Counted from the first letter of the stretch, positions 43,377 through 52,333 are shown. The stretch is DNA of 64,000 bases from Ectothiorhodospiraceae bacterium (GCA_024234875.1 JACKNM010000004.1:1-64000), one strand, 5' to 3'. Notes: generated from the letters alone by a model not told the origin. A program made the numbers and translations.

Positions 43377-44609
43377 CTACTGTGCCACAGGGGCGCTCCC
43401 GACCGGTACGATCGACGATCGCACCCGCCCCACCGACACCTCGTTCCCAGGCTCCGGGCGATCCGGGATGTTGAGCGAGAGCAGCAGCGACACCCCGGCC
43501 ATGGCCGCGCCGCAGAGGAACACCGCCGCCGGCGACGCCAGCCACAGCATCCCGAACACCACCGGCAGGCCGACCGCCGCGATGTGGTTGATGGTGAAGC
43601 TCACGCCGGCGGTCGACGCGATGTCGGCGGGGTCGGCGATCTTCTGGAAGTAGGTCTTGATCGCGATCGCCAGGGCGAAGAACAGGTGATCGACGACGTA
43701 CAGGCTGGCGGCCGCGACCGCGCTCTCGACGAACGCGTAGGCGGTGAACACCACGATGAGGCCGACGTACTCGCACACCAGCGCGTTGCGCTCACCGAAG
43801 CGCGCGATGAGGCTCCCGATGCGCGGTGCGAGCCAGATGTTCGCGGCGGCGTTGAGCAGGAACAGCGTCGCCATCGCCGAGACGTCGAATCCGAACTTCT
43901 CGACCATCAGGAAGCCGGCGAAGACGATGAAGATCTGCCGGCGCGCACCGGACATGAACACCAGCGCGTAGTACAGCCAGTAGCGCCGGCGCAACACCAT
44001 GTGCTTGTGCTGCGCGACCCGCTGCGGGAACTGGGGAAACGCGAGCCACGCCCCCACCGCGATCACCGCCGTCGCGCCGCCGCCGATGGCGTAGACCCAC
44101 GCGAAGTCGAGCCCCAGCCGGTCGAAGGCGAGCCACACCAGCCCGAAGGCGAGAATCGACGCGAACGAGCCGGCGGCGATGATCCGCCCGAGCGTCTGCG
44201 GCGCCCGGGCCTTGTCGATCCATTGCAGCGCGAGCGAGGTCTGGAGGGTCTCGTAGTAATGGAACCCGAGCGACATCACCACCGTCGTGACGTAGAGCCC
44301 GATGGCGTGGGGGAACAGACCGGTCACCGCGGTGCCGAGGCCGAGCAAGGCGAGCGAGGCATAGGCCAGGCGCTGCTCGCGGACGAGGAGCAGCAGGAGC
44401 ACGACGGCGAACGACAGGAACCCCGGTACTTCTCGCAGCGACTGCAGGATCCCGATCTCGCGGCCGGTGAACTGGGCACGATGGATGGAGAAGTTGTCGA
44501 GCAACGTCATCCAGGTCGAGAACGAGAGTGGCACCGCCGCTGCCATCAGCAGCAGCAGGACCTCGGGACGTCGCCAGGCGGGGCCGGCGGAAGCTGGGGT
44601 CGTGATCAT
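43377..44609 (-). CDS. MFS transporter
   Basis: This 410-residue protein has about twelve hydrophobic spans and a central cytoplasmic loop of the major facilitator superfamily (FPQFPQRVAQHKHMVLRRRY near residues 195-214). A segment with conserved charges, APRIGSLIARFGERN, lies near residue 260. It cannot be assigned to a known drug or sugar subfamily. It lies 72 nt downstream of the shorter coiled-coil protein gene and 103 nt upstream of the large repeat protein. All four are on the minus strand and could form one transcript. Confidence 0.85.
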   Translation of the reverse strand: MITTPASAGPAWRRPEVLLLLMAAAVPLSFSTWMTLLDNFSIHRAQFTGREIGILQSLREVPGFLSFAVVLLLLLVREQRLAYASLALLGLGTAVTGLFPHAIGLYVTTVVMSLGFHYYETLQTSLALQWIDKARAPQTLGRIIAAGSFASILAFGLVWLAFDRLGLDFAWVYAIGGGATAVIAVGAWLAFPQFPQRVAQHKHMVLRRRYWLYYALVFMSGARRQIFIVFAGFLMVEKFGFDVSAMATLFLLNAAANIWLAPRIGSLIARFGERNALVCEYVGLIVVFTAYAFVESAVAAASLYVVDHLFFALAIAIKTYFQKIADPADIASTAGVSFTINHIAAVGLPVVFGMLWLASPAAVFLCGAAMAGVSLLLSLNIPDRPEPGNEVSVGRVRSSIVPVGSAPVAQ

Positions 44610-44681
44610 GGGCGCGCATTCTCTACCCCTTTCCGGGGCGGCGCCAGACAGAGTCGCGCCGACCGCGCGAGCCGGCGCGAC

Positions 44682-45629
44682 TCAGCGCGGCGCGCCGGCC
44701 TCGCGCACCAACACCATCGTGTCGTCGCCGGCCAGCAGCTCGAGCCGGTCCGCGGTGACGCGCAGATGGACCAGCGTCCACTCGCCACGGTCGCGGTCAC
44801 GCATCAGGAAGCGGCCGACGAAATCGCGGGCACCATCGGGCGCGTCGGGGCCGGGGGTGACGCGGACCACGTCGCGGAAGATCTGCTCGCCGCTGTCGTA
44901 TGCCTCCAGCGTGTCGCGCTCGACCACCCCGACCAGCAACAGGTCGAGGTCGCGCCGGCGCTCGACCGAGAAGACGATGACCGCACGTGAGCCGGGGACC
45001 TGCCAGCGACCGAGGATGGCGTGCGCCTCGACCACGTCGCGCAGCCGGCGACACTCCTCGCCGATGGTCGCAACCTGGTGGTCCAGGTCGGCAATGCGAC
45101 GCCGGGTCGGCTCCGCGCCTCCGGCCTCCTGGTCGATCTCGGCGAGGCGGCTCGCGGCGAAGGTCACCGCCGGCGTGCAGGCACCGGCGCTCGCCTCGCG
45201 CGCGGCACGCAGTGCCAGCGCGCGGCGCGGCAGCACCGCGTCGCGCACGTTCGCCGCGCGACGGCACGACAATGGCTCGTCGGCACCACCGCTCAGACGG
45301 TCGCGGTCGCACGCGCGCGCCAGCGACTCGAGCTCGTAGACCGCCTCGTCGTGGGCGTTCTGGCGCGACGCCTCGTCTGCGCGCAGACGCTCGCAGCGCG
45401 CGATGTCGTCGACCCGGGCCCACAGCCTCATCCGCTCGGCCTGCAGGCCGTCGAGGAGACCACGGCGTTCCCGCATGCCCGCCACCTCCGCCTCGCACCG
45501 GTCGAGCGCCGCGAGCACGTCCGGGTTGTCGCGGCGCAGGTAATCGGGCACGGCATGACCGACCACCGCGGCGAGCAGCAACGCCGCCGAGACACCCAGG
45601 CGCAGCAGCACACCGCGGATCGCGTCCAT
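44682..45629 (-). CDS. coiled-coil envelope protein, unknown function (paralogue A)
   Basis: This 315-residue protein has an N-terminal hydrophobic segment (residues ~7-27) that is a signal or anchor. A charged helical/coiled-coil region to about residue 200 contains several cysteines (CERL, CDRD, CRRA, ACTPA, EECRRL). The C-terminal ~110 residues begin LGRW and contain DFVGRF and LVHLRVTAD. This last domain clearly resembles the C terminus of the protein encoded immediately upstream (LGRW, RAV-x-F-x-V, LE-x-Y, FR-x-V-x-RV-x-P, DFVG, RG-x-W-x2-VHLR). The ATG is 1 nt from that gene's stop. No known family was recognised. Confidence 0.82.
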   Translation of the reverse strand: MDAIRGVLLRLGVSAALLLAAVVGHAVPDYLRRDNPDVLAALDRCEAEVAGMRERRGLLDGLQAERMRLWARVDDIARCERLRADEASRQNAHDEAVYELESLARACDRDRLSGGADEPLSCRRAANVRDAVLPRRALALRAAREASAGACTPAVTFAASRLAEIDQEAGGAEPTRRRIADLDHQVATIGEECRRLRDVVEAHAILGRWQVPGSRAVIVFSVERRRDLDLLLVGVVERDTLEAYDSGEQIFRDVVRVTPGPDAPDGARDFVGRFLMRDRDRGEWTLVHLRVTADRLELLAGDDTMVLVREAGAPR

Positions 45630-45630
45630 C

Positions 45631-46893
45631 TCAAGGCACCCGCTGGAACGTCATGTGGTCCTCGGTCGCGACCGGGGTCATGACCAGCGTGTCCGGCGCC
45701 GTGAGCCGCAGATGCACCGGGACCCAGGTGCCGCGCGTGCGCGATTCCTTGATCCACACCTCGCCGACGAAGTCCGCCGACGTCGCGCCCCCGGCCCCGG
45801 CCGGTGGCGCGACGCGCGCGACATGGCGGAACAGCAGGCGGTCGGCCGGGTCGGAAGGCTCGTAGTCCTCGAGGCTCTCGGCCACGAAACGCGCCGCGAG
45901 CAACGCGTCCCCACCGCGACTCGCCGCGACGAAGAACTCGACCACCGCCCGTCCCGAGGCCATCGACCATCGCCCGAGCAGCACCTTGGGGTCGAGTGGC
46001 GCCTCGACCGGCGCCGGCGGGGTGCTCGCGGCCATCGCCTGGTCGAAGGTCTGGAAGCCCGGCGAGGTGGCGGCGTTGTCGCTTCCGAACAGGTCGACGG
46101 GGCCGGGAGCCGGCGCGGGCGGCCGACCGAGCGCCGCCCTCTCGGACCGCAGCAGCGCCAGCCGCTCGCGGCCGGACGCGATCTCGGCGTCGAGGGTCGC
46201 GTTGTCACGCTCGAGCTCCGCGCGCATCACGCTGGCTCGCCCGAGCATGGCGTCGAGCTCGTCGAGGGAGCCGATGGGCTCGGCACCGAAGCGGATGACG
46301 CCGTCGGGCACCACGTAGGTCACGGCGTCGATCTGGGTCGCTCGATTCCCGACCGCCGCATCGCCGCGGCTGCGCGACACCGCGACGGCATGGGCGAGCA
46401 ACGCGCGCGACTGCTGGTCCATGTCGCGCGGGCTGATCTGACCGGCCCGGTAGAGATCCAGCGCCTGGCCGAGCGACATCCGCCGCTCGATCTTGAGGTC
46501 CCGGTACAGGGCCACCGCACGGTCCAACGCGTCCAGTCGACGTTGCGGCTCGACCTTGAGGCTGTCGTAGAGCAAACCGGCGATCTCGCGCTCGATCGTC
46601 CGCCGCTCGGCCGCGAGCCGAGCGAGCACGGCATGGTGTCGCTCACGCTCCGCCGCGAGGCTGCCGACCGCCGCGATCTCGGCGAGGTTGCTCCGCCGAC
46701 GGCTCTCCGCGTGGTCGACCTCGCCGGCGACGCGCGCGATCTCGGCGTCGATCTCGGCGACCTCGCGCGCGAAGGGGGCGGCGAGATCGAGCGCACCGGC
46801 GAGCGTCACGACCGACATGGCGAGCATCGTGGCCCACGCCCGACGCCGAGCCGTGGTCCCTGCCGAGGCCCCCCCGACGAGCCGTGAGTTCAT
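45631..46893 (-). CDS. coiled-coil envelope protein, unknown function (paralogue B)
   Basis: This 420-residue protein has an N-terminal membrane segment (residues ~21-41). A strongly charged coiled coil covers ~45-120 (EVAEIDAEIARVAGEVDHAE and ERHHAVLARLAAERRTIERE). A middle region precedes a second coiled coil around 225-265 and a proline-rich linker. The C-terminal ~115-residue domain is shared with the downstream neighbour. The ATG at 46893 is preceded by GAGGAGGTG. It is probably the first gene of a four-gene transcript (B, A, MFS, repeat protein). No catalytic motif is visible. A structural or tethering function in the periplasm is the best inference. Confidence 0.82.
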   Translation of the reverse strand: MNSRLVGGASAGTTARRRAWATMLAMSVVTLAGALDLAAPFAREVAEIDAEIARVAGEVDHAESRRRSNLAEIAAVGSLAAERERHHAVLARLAAERRTIEREIAGLLYDSLKVEPQRRLDALDRAVALYRDLKIERRMSLGQALDLYRAGQISPRDMDQQSRALLAHAVAVSRSRGDAAVGNRATQIDAVTYVVPDGVIRFGAEPIGSLDELDAMLGRASVMRAELERDNATLDAEIASGRERLALLRSERAALGRPPAPAPGPVDLFGSDNAATSPGFQTFDQAMAASTPPAPVEAPLDPKVLLGRWSMASGRAVVEFFVAASRGGDALLAARFVAESLEDYEPSDPADRLLFRHVARVAPPAGAGGATSADFVGEVWIKESRTRGTWVPVHLRLTAPDTLVMTPVATEDHMTFQRVP

Positions 46894-47020
46894 CGCACCA
46901 GCACCTCCTCGATCACGATGAATCCATTCTCCCGGGTGGCGCATCCGCCAGTTTGACGGCCATCAATGCGTCCGCGCTCGCGCGGCGCGGATGCTCGTGC
47001 CATCACGTTCACATGGCGTC

Positions 47021-47938
47021 ATGGCGATGGCTCGATCGGGTGGTGCTCTCCTCTTCGTCCTGCTCACGCTGTGGACGCTCGGCACGGCGAGCCAGTCGGC
47101 CCTCGCGCAAGTGCCGCGGTCGGGCGCCGAGCCCGCGCGTCCACCCTCTCACTTCCCGGCACTCCCGCCGGGTGCGGTGATGGCTCCGTCGCAGGCGTTC
47201 GCGGAGCTGCTCGACCTGTTCGCGACGCTGTACCTCCGCCCCAACGGCAGCGAGCTCCATCGCGCCCTGATGCTGGCGCCGGCGCCGTCGATGGTCGGCA
47301 TCGGGCATGCGCTCGCGCGTCAGACCCGCTTCGCTCATCAGACACCGTCGGGTGGCGCCGTCGTGAACCAGCTCTATCACGAGCTCCGCGTGTTCGCGCA
47401 ATGGCTGGCCGAGGAGTACGACCGGCAGGGCCGGGGTTCGGTCAGCGCCGAATGGCTGTTCGGGCTCGCCGATCGCGCGGCGCGGGGAGGCGAGGTGGAC
47501 ACGGTGCGCAGCACCTTCAACATCGAGCCCGACGCGGTGCCGGCCATCGCAGCCCTGGGCGGGGCGCCGGACTACGCCACCGCCTACGGCAAGGCGTTCG
47601 ACGCACTCCGGCGCCAGGAGGACGAGGTCACCCTGCTCGGCCAGCGGGTCTTTCCCTCCAACGAGGTCGAGACCACCTGCGAGGCCACGTACAACCGCGG
47701 CGTGGATGCGTTCAACGAGGCGCTGCGCGCCTGGTCGGCCGGACGCCCGGGCGCCGCCGAGTCCCTGGTGAATCAGGCCGAGGCGCTGCTCCGGCACGCA
47801 TGCAAGGACATTCCCGGGTGCGCGAGCCTCGCCTGCGGCATCTATCCGAAATTCCACAAGGACGCCGGCGTCTGGGCCAATCGGCCGCCGCGCATGGACC
47901 CGTCGACCGAGCCGCTGCCGCGCTGGGGACAGAACTGA
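47021..47938 (+). CDS. exported protein of unknown function
   Basis: This 305-residue protein begins with a signal peptide (MAMARSGGALLFVLLTLWTL through ALAQ, residues 1-30). The mature chain is mainly helical, with an acidic central part and four cysteines in the C-terminal third (TTCEA, RHACKD, PGCASLACG), probably paired in the periplasm. No family was recognised. ATG 47021 is used; an ATG ten codons earlier and one two codons later are possible. It is divergent from the coiled-coil pair with a 127-nt gap. That arrangement suggests shared regulation but does not show shared function. Confidence 0.78.
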   Translation: MAMARSGGALLFVLLTLWTLGTASQSALAQVPRSGAEPARPPSHFPALPPGAVMAPSQAFAELLDLFATLYLRPNGSELHRALMLAPAPSMVGIGHALARQTRFAHQTPSGGAVVNQLYHELRVFAQWLAEEYDRQGRGSVSAEWLFGLADRAARGGEVDTVRSTFNIEPDAVPAIAALGGAPDYATAYGKAFDALRRQEDEVTLLGQRVFPSNEVETTCEATYNRGVDAFNEALRAWSAGRPGAAESLVNQAEALLRHACKDIPGCASLACGIYPKFHKDAGVWANRPPRMDPSTEPLPRWGQN

Positions 47939-47972
47939 CGCGCCCGGCCTTGCGCGTGTCCTGCGTCGCGCG

Positions 47973-49136
47973 CTACACGATGCCCTTCTCGGCGTAGGGG
48001 CGATTCTCGACCACTCGGCGCCAACCGAAGCAGGAGAGATCGATGCTCCGCCACTCGCGGTGGAGGATGATCTCGGCGATTCCGCGACCGGTCGCCGGGG
48101 CGTGCATGATGCCGTGGCCGGAGAAACCGTTCGCCAGCACGAGATTCTCCAGTCCACCCACCCACGGGCCGAGGATCGGGGAACGATCGAGCATGCTACG
48201 TGCGTAGTGACCGCGCCAGCTCCGCTCCAGACGGATTCGCTCCATGGCCGGGATTCGTCGCGCGAGCGCCGGCCAGACCACCTCGTCGAAGTAGGCCGGC
48301 GACACCTCGAAGTTCCACCCTGGCTTCTCGGCCCAGTTGGGGACGCCGCCGATGTAACCGGCACCCTCCGGCCGAAAGGCGAGATCGGTCTCGGTCTTGA
48401 CGAACGGCAGTGGCTCCAGCGCCGACTCGCACCGCAGGTAATAGCTCTCGCGCGACATCGGCTCGACCGGCAGCTCGAGCCCCACGCCTCGCACGAGCTC
48501 GGCGCACCAGGCGCCGCAGGCGTTGACGAAGACGTCGGCGGTGATGCGTGAGCCGTCGCCGAGGACGGCGGCGCGCACCGCGGTCGCGTCCGCCTCCAGC
48601 GCGGTGACCTCGGCCGCGACGTAGCGCACCCCGAGGGCACGCGCGCAGCGGCGGAACCCCATCAGCGCGGCGTGGGGGTCGATCCAGGCGTCGTGATCGG
48701 AGAGCACCGCGAGGTCGACGCCGTCGGTCGCGATCGAGGGGAACCGCTCCCCCAGCGCACGCGGCGTGAGCAGCTCGACCTCGACCCCCATCTGCGCCTG
48801 GAGGGCGAAGTTCGCCTCCATCTGCGCCGCCCCGCCGGCGTCGGACACGAACAGATAACCCTGGCGCCGGAAGCCGATGTCCGCGGGCGTGCCTGCGTCG
48901 GCCATGGTGGTCGCGAAGTCGCGATAGAAGGCGAGCCCGTAGCTTGCCATCTCGATGTTCTCGGGCAGGCTGAACAGCCGCCGGATCCCGCCGTTCGAGC
49001 GCGGGGTCGCGGCATGCTCGTAGGTCGGGTCGCGCTCGACCACCACCACCTCGCCGGCGCCGCCCGCGCGCGCCAGGTGCCAGGCGATGCTGGAGCCGAT
49101 GATGCCGCCGCCGATGATCAGGATGTCCGCGTGCAT
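47973..49136 (-). CDS. FAD-dependent oxidoreductase, DAO/sarcosine oxidase-like
   Basis: This 387-residue flavoprotein has an N-terminal ADILIIGGGIIGSSIAWHLA (residues 3-22). The substrate domain contains RSNGGIRRLFSLPENI, and the C-terminal LANGFSGHGIMHAPATGRGI near residue 350 places the FAD. It resembles the FOXRED1/sarcosine-oxidase beta branch that oxidises N-methyl or secondary amines. The ATG at 49136 follows GAGGGC; an upstream in-frame start adds seven residues. It stands alone between an unknown exported protein and the divergent AI-2E-type permease, so its substrate cannot be deduced from context. Confidence 0.9.
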   Translation of the reverse strand: MHADILIIGGGIIGSSIAWHLARAGGAGEVVVVERDPTYEHAATPRSNGGIRRLFSLPENIEMASYGLAFYRDFATTMADAGTPADIGFRRQGYLFVSDAGGAAQMEANFALQAQMGVEVELLTPRALGERFPSIATDGVDLAVLSDHDAWIDPHAALMGFRRCARALGVRYVAAEVTALEADATAVRAAVLGDGSRITADVFVNACGAWCAELVRGVGLELPVEPMSRESYYLRCESALEPLPFVKTETDLAFRPEGAGYIGGVPNWAEKPGWNFEVSPAYFDEVVWPALARRIPAMERIRLERSWRGHYARSMLDRSPILGPWVGGLENLVLANGFSGHGIMHAPATGRGIAEIILHREWRSIDLSCFGWRRVVENRPYAEKGIV

Positions 49137-49314
49137 GTGCCCTCGACCGGTGACCACTCACGAGGCGGCGAGTATAGGACGCCGCCGGCACCGGACAAGG
49201 ACGTGGGCGAGCGACGTCTCTCGCAAGCGCGGGCCGGCGGCGCGCATAATCTCGTTCCCACCCTCGAGCGAGGCGCGGTGTGATGACGGCGGCAGGATCC
49301 CGAGCAGGAATGCC

Positions 49315-50502
49315 ATGACGGTGCAGGTCCCGAGGGCGCTCGCCACTCGCGCCTGGCTCGGACTCGCCTTCCTCGCGGCGAGCTTCGCGCTGCTCTGGCT
49401 GCTCGGCCCGATTCTGACCCCGTTCCTGATGTCCGCCCTGCTGGCCTACCTGTTCGATCCGTTGGTCGATCGGCTCGAGGCCCGTGGGCTCTCGCGCACC
49501 GCCTCGGTGAGCCTGGTCTTCGTGCTGCCAGTCGCGGTGCTGATCGCGGTGCCGCTGCTCCTGGTGCCGGTGCTCGAGACCCAGCTCCGGGTCCTGGTCC
49601 AGCTCGTCCCGATCGCCATCGATCACGCGCGCGACACGATCGTGCCCTGGCTCCAGGCCAATCTCGGCGTCGATCCCTCGCTCCTCGACGTCGATGGTCT
49701 GAAGCGGGCCGTCACCGAGCACTGGCGCCAGGCTGGTGGCATCGCCGCCAGCGTGGTCGCCTACGCCACCCGATCCGGCTTCGCGCTCGTGGGCTGGGTG
49801 GCGAGCGTGGTGCTGGTGCCGGTCGTCACCTTCTACACCCTGCGCGACTGGGATGCGCTGGTGGCCGACGTGCACGATCTGCTGCCGCGCGACATCGAGC
49901 CCACGGTGAGCCGTCTCGCCCGTGAGTCGGACGAGGCGCTCGGCGCGTTCCTGCGTGGGCAGGTCACGGTGATGCTCGCGCTGGGTCTGATCTACGCGGT
50001 CGGCCTGTGGATGTGCGGGCTCGATCTCGCGCTGCTGATCGGGATGCTGGCGGGGCTGGTGAGCTTCGTTCCCTACCTCGGCAGCATCGTCGGCATCGGC
50101 GCGGCCGCCATCGCGATGCTGCTGCAGACCGGTCAGCCGCTCGACCTGGTCCCGGTCGCCGCCGTCTTCGTGGTCGGCCAGGTGCTGGAGGGCTTCGTGC
50201 TCACGCCGCGACTGGTGGGGGATCGCATCCGGCTGCACCCGGTGGCGGTCATCTTCGCGGTCATGGCGGGTGGTCAGCTCTTCGGCTTCCTCGGCATCCT
50301 TCTCGCGCTGCCGGTGACCGCGGTCCTCGCGGTGCTGGTGCGCTGGCTACATCGCGAGTACAAGTCGAGCGACGTCTACCACGGTGATCGGCCCGAGCCA
50401 CCAGAGGAACCCACCGACGACGACTCGCACACGGCGTCGACCCTCGATGGCGTCGCGGGCGGCGCGCCACCGTCGCCCGCGACGCCACCACCCAAGGGGT
50501 GA
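49315..50502 (+). CDS. AI-2E family (PerM/YdiK-like) membrane transporter
   Basis: This 395-residue protein has eight or so spans in the AI-2E layout. Two N-terminal hydrophobic hairpins (LGPILTPFLMSALLAYLFDP) precede a soluble coiled stretch. TM pairs follow, including ALLIGMLAGLVSFVPYLGSI near residue 240 and a family motif VGDRIRLHPVAVIFAVMAGG near residue 300. A charged, proline-rich C-terminal tail follows. The family name comes from autoinducer-2 export by TqsA, but most members, including PerM types and Na+/H+ antiporter-like ones, have other or unknown roles. The ATG at 49315 follows AGCAGGAA. It is divergent from the FAD oxidoreductase gene. Confidence 0.9.
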   Translation: MTVQVPRALATRAWLGLAFLAASFALLWLLGPILTPFLMSALLAYLFDPLVDRLEARGLSRTASVSLVFVLPVAVLIAVPLLLVPVLETQLRVLVQLVPIAIDHARDTIVPWLQANLGVDPSLLDVDGLKRAVTEHWRQAGGIAASVVAYATRSGFALVGWVASVVLVPVVTFYTLRDWDALVADVHDLLPRDIEPTVSRLARESDEALGAFLRGQVTVMLALGLIYAVGLWMCGLDLALLIGMLAGLVSFVPYLGSIVGIGAAAIAMLLQTGQPLDLVPVAAVFVVGQVLEGFVLTPRLVGDRIRLHPVAVIFAVMAGGQLFGFLGILLALPVTAVLAVLVRWLHREYKSSDVYHGDRPEPPEEPTDDDSHTASTLDGVAGGAPPSPATPPPKG

Positions 50503-50518
50503 GCTCGCCCTCGCCGGA

Positions 50519-50538
50519 GCCGGCCGCGCGCGGTCGGC
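50519..50538. terminator. short GC hairpin between convergent genes
   Basis: GCCGGCCG and CGGTCGGC flank a four-base centre, forming an 8-bp stem that needs one G-U pair. It lies 16 nt after the AI-2E stop and 10 nt from the convergent gene's stop. There is no T-run. It is a weak candidate for shared termination. Confidence 0.3.
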
Positions 50539-50548
50539 CCACCGAGTC

Positions 50549-50854
50549 TCAGTCGTCGCCGAGCACCTCGATCGCCACGCGCCCGGCATTCACCGCCGTC
50601 GGCCAGCCGGAGTAGAAGGCGATGTGGGTGATCAGCCCCTTGATCTCCTCCCTGGTCACGCCGTTGTCGAGCGCGCGCTGCATGTGCCCGCGCAGCTCCT
50701 CGGTGCGGTAGTGCGAGGCGAGCACCGCCACCGTGACCAGACTGCGGTCGCGCTTCGACAGGTCGGTGCGCTCCCAGATGTCCCCGAACAGGACGTCGTC
50801 GCGGAGCTGTCCGAGCTTGGGGATGAACTCGTAGACGGTCTGCTTCTTCGCCAT
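50549..50854 (-). CDS. carboxymuconolactone decarboxylase family protein
   Basis: This 101-residue protein is the length of small CMD-domain proteins and has their core: DLSKRDRSLVTVAVLASHYR near residue 30 and EEIKGLITHIAFYSGWPTAV near residue 69. It lacks the CxxC of AhpD-type peroxidases, so thiol peroxidase activity is not expected. True 4-carboxymuconolactone decarboxylase works in protocatechuate breakdown. No other gene of that pathway is in the window, so the family name should not be read as function. It is a single gene divergent from the NYN-domain gene. Confidence 0.88.
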   Translation of the reverse strand: MAKKQTVYEFIPKLGQLRDDVLFGDIWERTDLSKRDRSLVTVAVLASHYRTEELRGHMQRALDNGVTREEIKGLITHIAFYSGWPTAVNAGRVAIEVLGDD

Positions 50855-51039
50855 CGCTGTCTCCTCGGTCGGCGTCGTGCGCCGGTGAACGGCGCGGGTC
50901 GGGTCGAGTTCCTGGGCTGCGGCGGCGCCGCAGCATCCGCGAGTCTATACCCCGTCTGGCCGGACGTGCGCCGGGCCACGTAGGATCGTCTCGCGCGCGC
51001 CGCGAGGTGCGTGCGGCAACGTGAAACACGGGGATCGGC

Positions 51040-52308
51040 ATGACCACCAGCCTGCGCGCCGCGCTGTTCATCGACTTCGACAATGTCTTCTCCGCGCTGC
51101 GCGAGCACGACGAGCAGGCCGCCGAGTACTTCGTCCAGGAGCCACTCGCGTGGCTCGACTGGTTCGAGCGTGGCGGGCACGAGGTGGGCGCGCGCGAGCG
51201 CGACGAGGACACGCCGCCCGCGCAACGCCGCGTGCTGCTGCGCCGCTGCTACCTCAATCCGCAGGCGTTCTGGCGCCAGCGGGCGGGCTTCGTGGCGGCC
51301 GGATTCCAGGTCGTCGACTGCCCCCAGCTCACCACGGCCGGGAAGAACTCCGCCGACATGGTGATGGCGCTCGACATCATCGAGACCCTGGCCCACGAGA
51401 CCCGGTTCGACGAGTTCCTGCTCTTGTCGGGCGACGCCGACTTCGCACCGGTGCTGTTGCGCCTGCGCGCCCACGACCGGCGCACCGCACTGCTCGCCAA
51501 TGGCCGCATCGCCTCGGCGCTGCGCAACTCCGCCGACATCGTGGTGGCGCTCGATCAGTTCCTGAGCGGCGCCCTCGGCATCGGGCCCGCTGCCGTCGAT
51601 GCCGACGAGGACACCGTGGTCGAGCACCTGCGCAATCGCATCCGCGAGGCATCGGAGCCGTCGCTGCTGTCGGCCCTCGGTGCCAACGCGACCGCGACGT
51701 TCGGCGTGGGCCTGCGCGAGGCCGGCTGGTTCGGGCATCGCTCGCTCAGCCGGTTGCTCCGCGCGCGGCTGGCCGACGAGGTCGCGATCACCGGCCGCCA
51801 CGTCTACGTGCCGGGCCAGCACGCGGCGCCACAGCCCGACGCCGAGCCGACCGACACCGACGCTGCCACCGTGCTCGGCCCGGAGCTCGACGCGGTCGAC
51901 GCCGAGACCATCCGTCAGGTCTGCGATGCGACCGGCTCACCCCTGCTGTCCTCGGCCAGCTATCGCGCGCTGTTCTCCGCGCTGGCCGACGTGCTCGCCA
52001 CCGGAGCCCGCGCGCAGAGCGACGTGGTGCGGCTGGTCCGTCAGTACCTCGACGACGAGGCCGTGCAGGTGAGTCCGCGCGAGATCGGCTTCGTCTTCTA
52101 CGGATATCACCTCGGCGGTCACAGCTACGACGCGTTGGCCGGCGATGCCACCGCGTTGGCGGAGGCCTTTCGCTCCAACCTCCGCCACCGCTGCAGCAAG
52201 CGCGGCCTCCTGCTCGACGACGAGCAGGAGGCGGTGATCGACGACTGGCTGCTCGGCACGCCGGACGAGCCGCCCGACGCCAGCGCGGCGGCCACGGTCG
52301 AGAGCTGA
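51040..52308 (+). CDS. NYN-domain protein with C-terminal helical/winged-helix-like region
   Basis: This 422-residue protein has a NYN (PIN-like) nuclease domain in residues ~1-175. The acidic residues typical of its active site are in ALFIDFDNVF, KNSADMVMALD and LLSGDADFAPVL. The remaining ~245 residues show two repeated helical units, EHLRNRIREASEPSLLSALG and ETIRQVCDATGSPLLSSASY, that resemble winged-helix modules (OST-HTH/LOTUS-like) found with NYN domains. Such proteins probably act on RNA, and bacterial examples are mostly uncharacterised. It stands as a single gene, divergent from the CMD-like gene and convergent with a secreted-protein gene. Confidence 0.85.
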   Translation: MTTSLRAALFIDFDNVFSALREHDEQAAEYFVQEPLAWLDWFERGGHEVGARERDEDTPPAQRRVLLRRCYLNPQAFWRQRAGFVAAGFQVVDCPQLTTAGKNSADMVMALDIIETLAHETRFDEFLLLSGDADFAPVLLRLRAHDRRTALLANGRIASALRNSADIVVALDQFLSGALGIGPAAVDADEDTVVEHLRNRIREASEPSLLSALGANATATFGVGLREAGWFGHRSLSRLLRARLADEVAITGRHVYVPGQHAAPQPDAEPTDTDAATVLGPELDAVDAETIRQVCDATGSPLLSSASYRALFSALADVLATGARAQSDVVRLVRQYLDDEAVQVSPREIGFVFYGYHLGGHSYDALAGDATALAEAFRSNLRHRCSKRGLLLDDEQEAVIDDWLLGTPDEPPDASAAATVES

Positions 52309-52322
52309 CCGCGGCGCCGCGG
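52309..52322. repeat. 14-bp perfect palindrome at convergent gene end
   Basis: CCGCGGCGCCGCGG starts immediately after the NYN-gene stop and ends 11 nt from the convergent stop. Its arms abut, so it makes a poor RNA hairpin. It contains SacII- and NarI/KasI-type symmetry and could be a chance GC palindrome. Confidence 0.35.
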
Positions 52323-52333
52323 GCTCGCCCTGC

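Noticed and set aside
49315..50502. Autoinducer-2 exporter
   Set aside because: The AI-2E family name does not establish the substrate, and no quorum-sensing gene is nearby.
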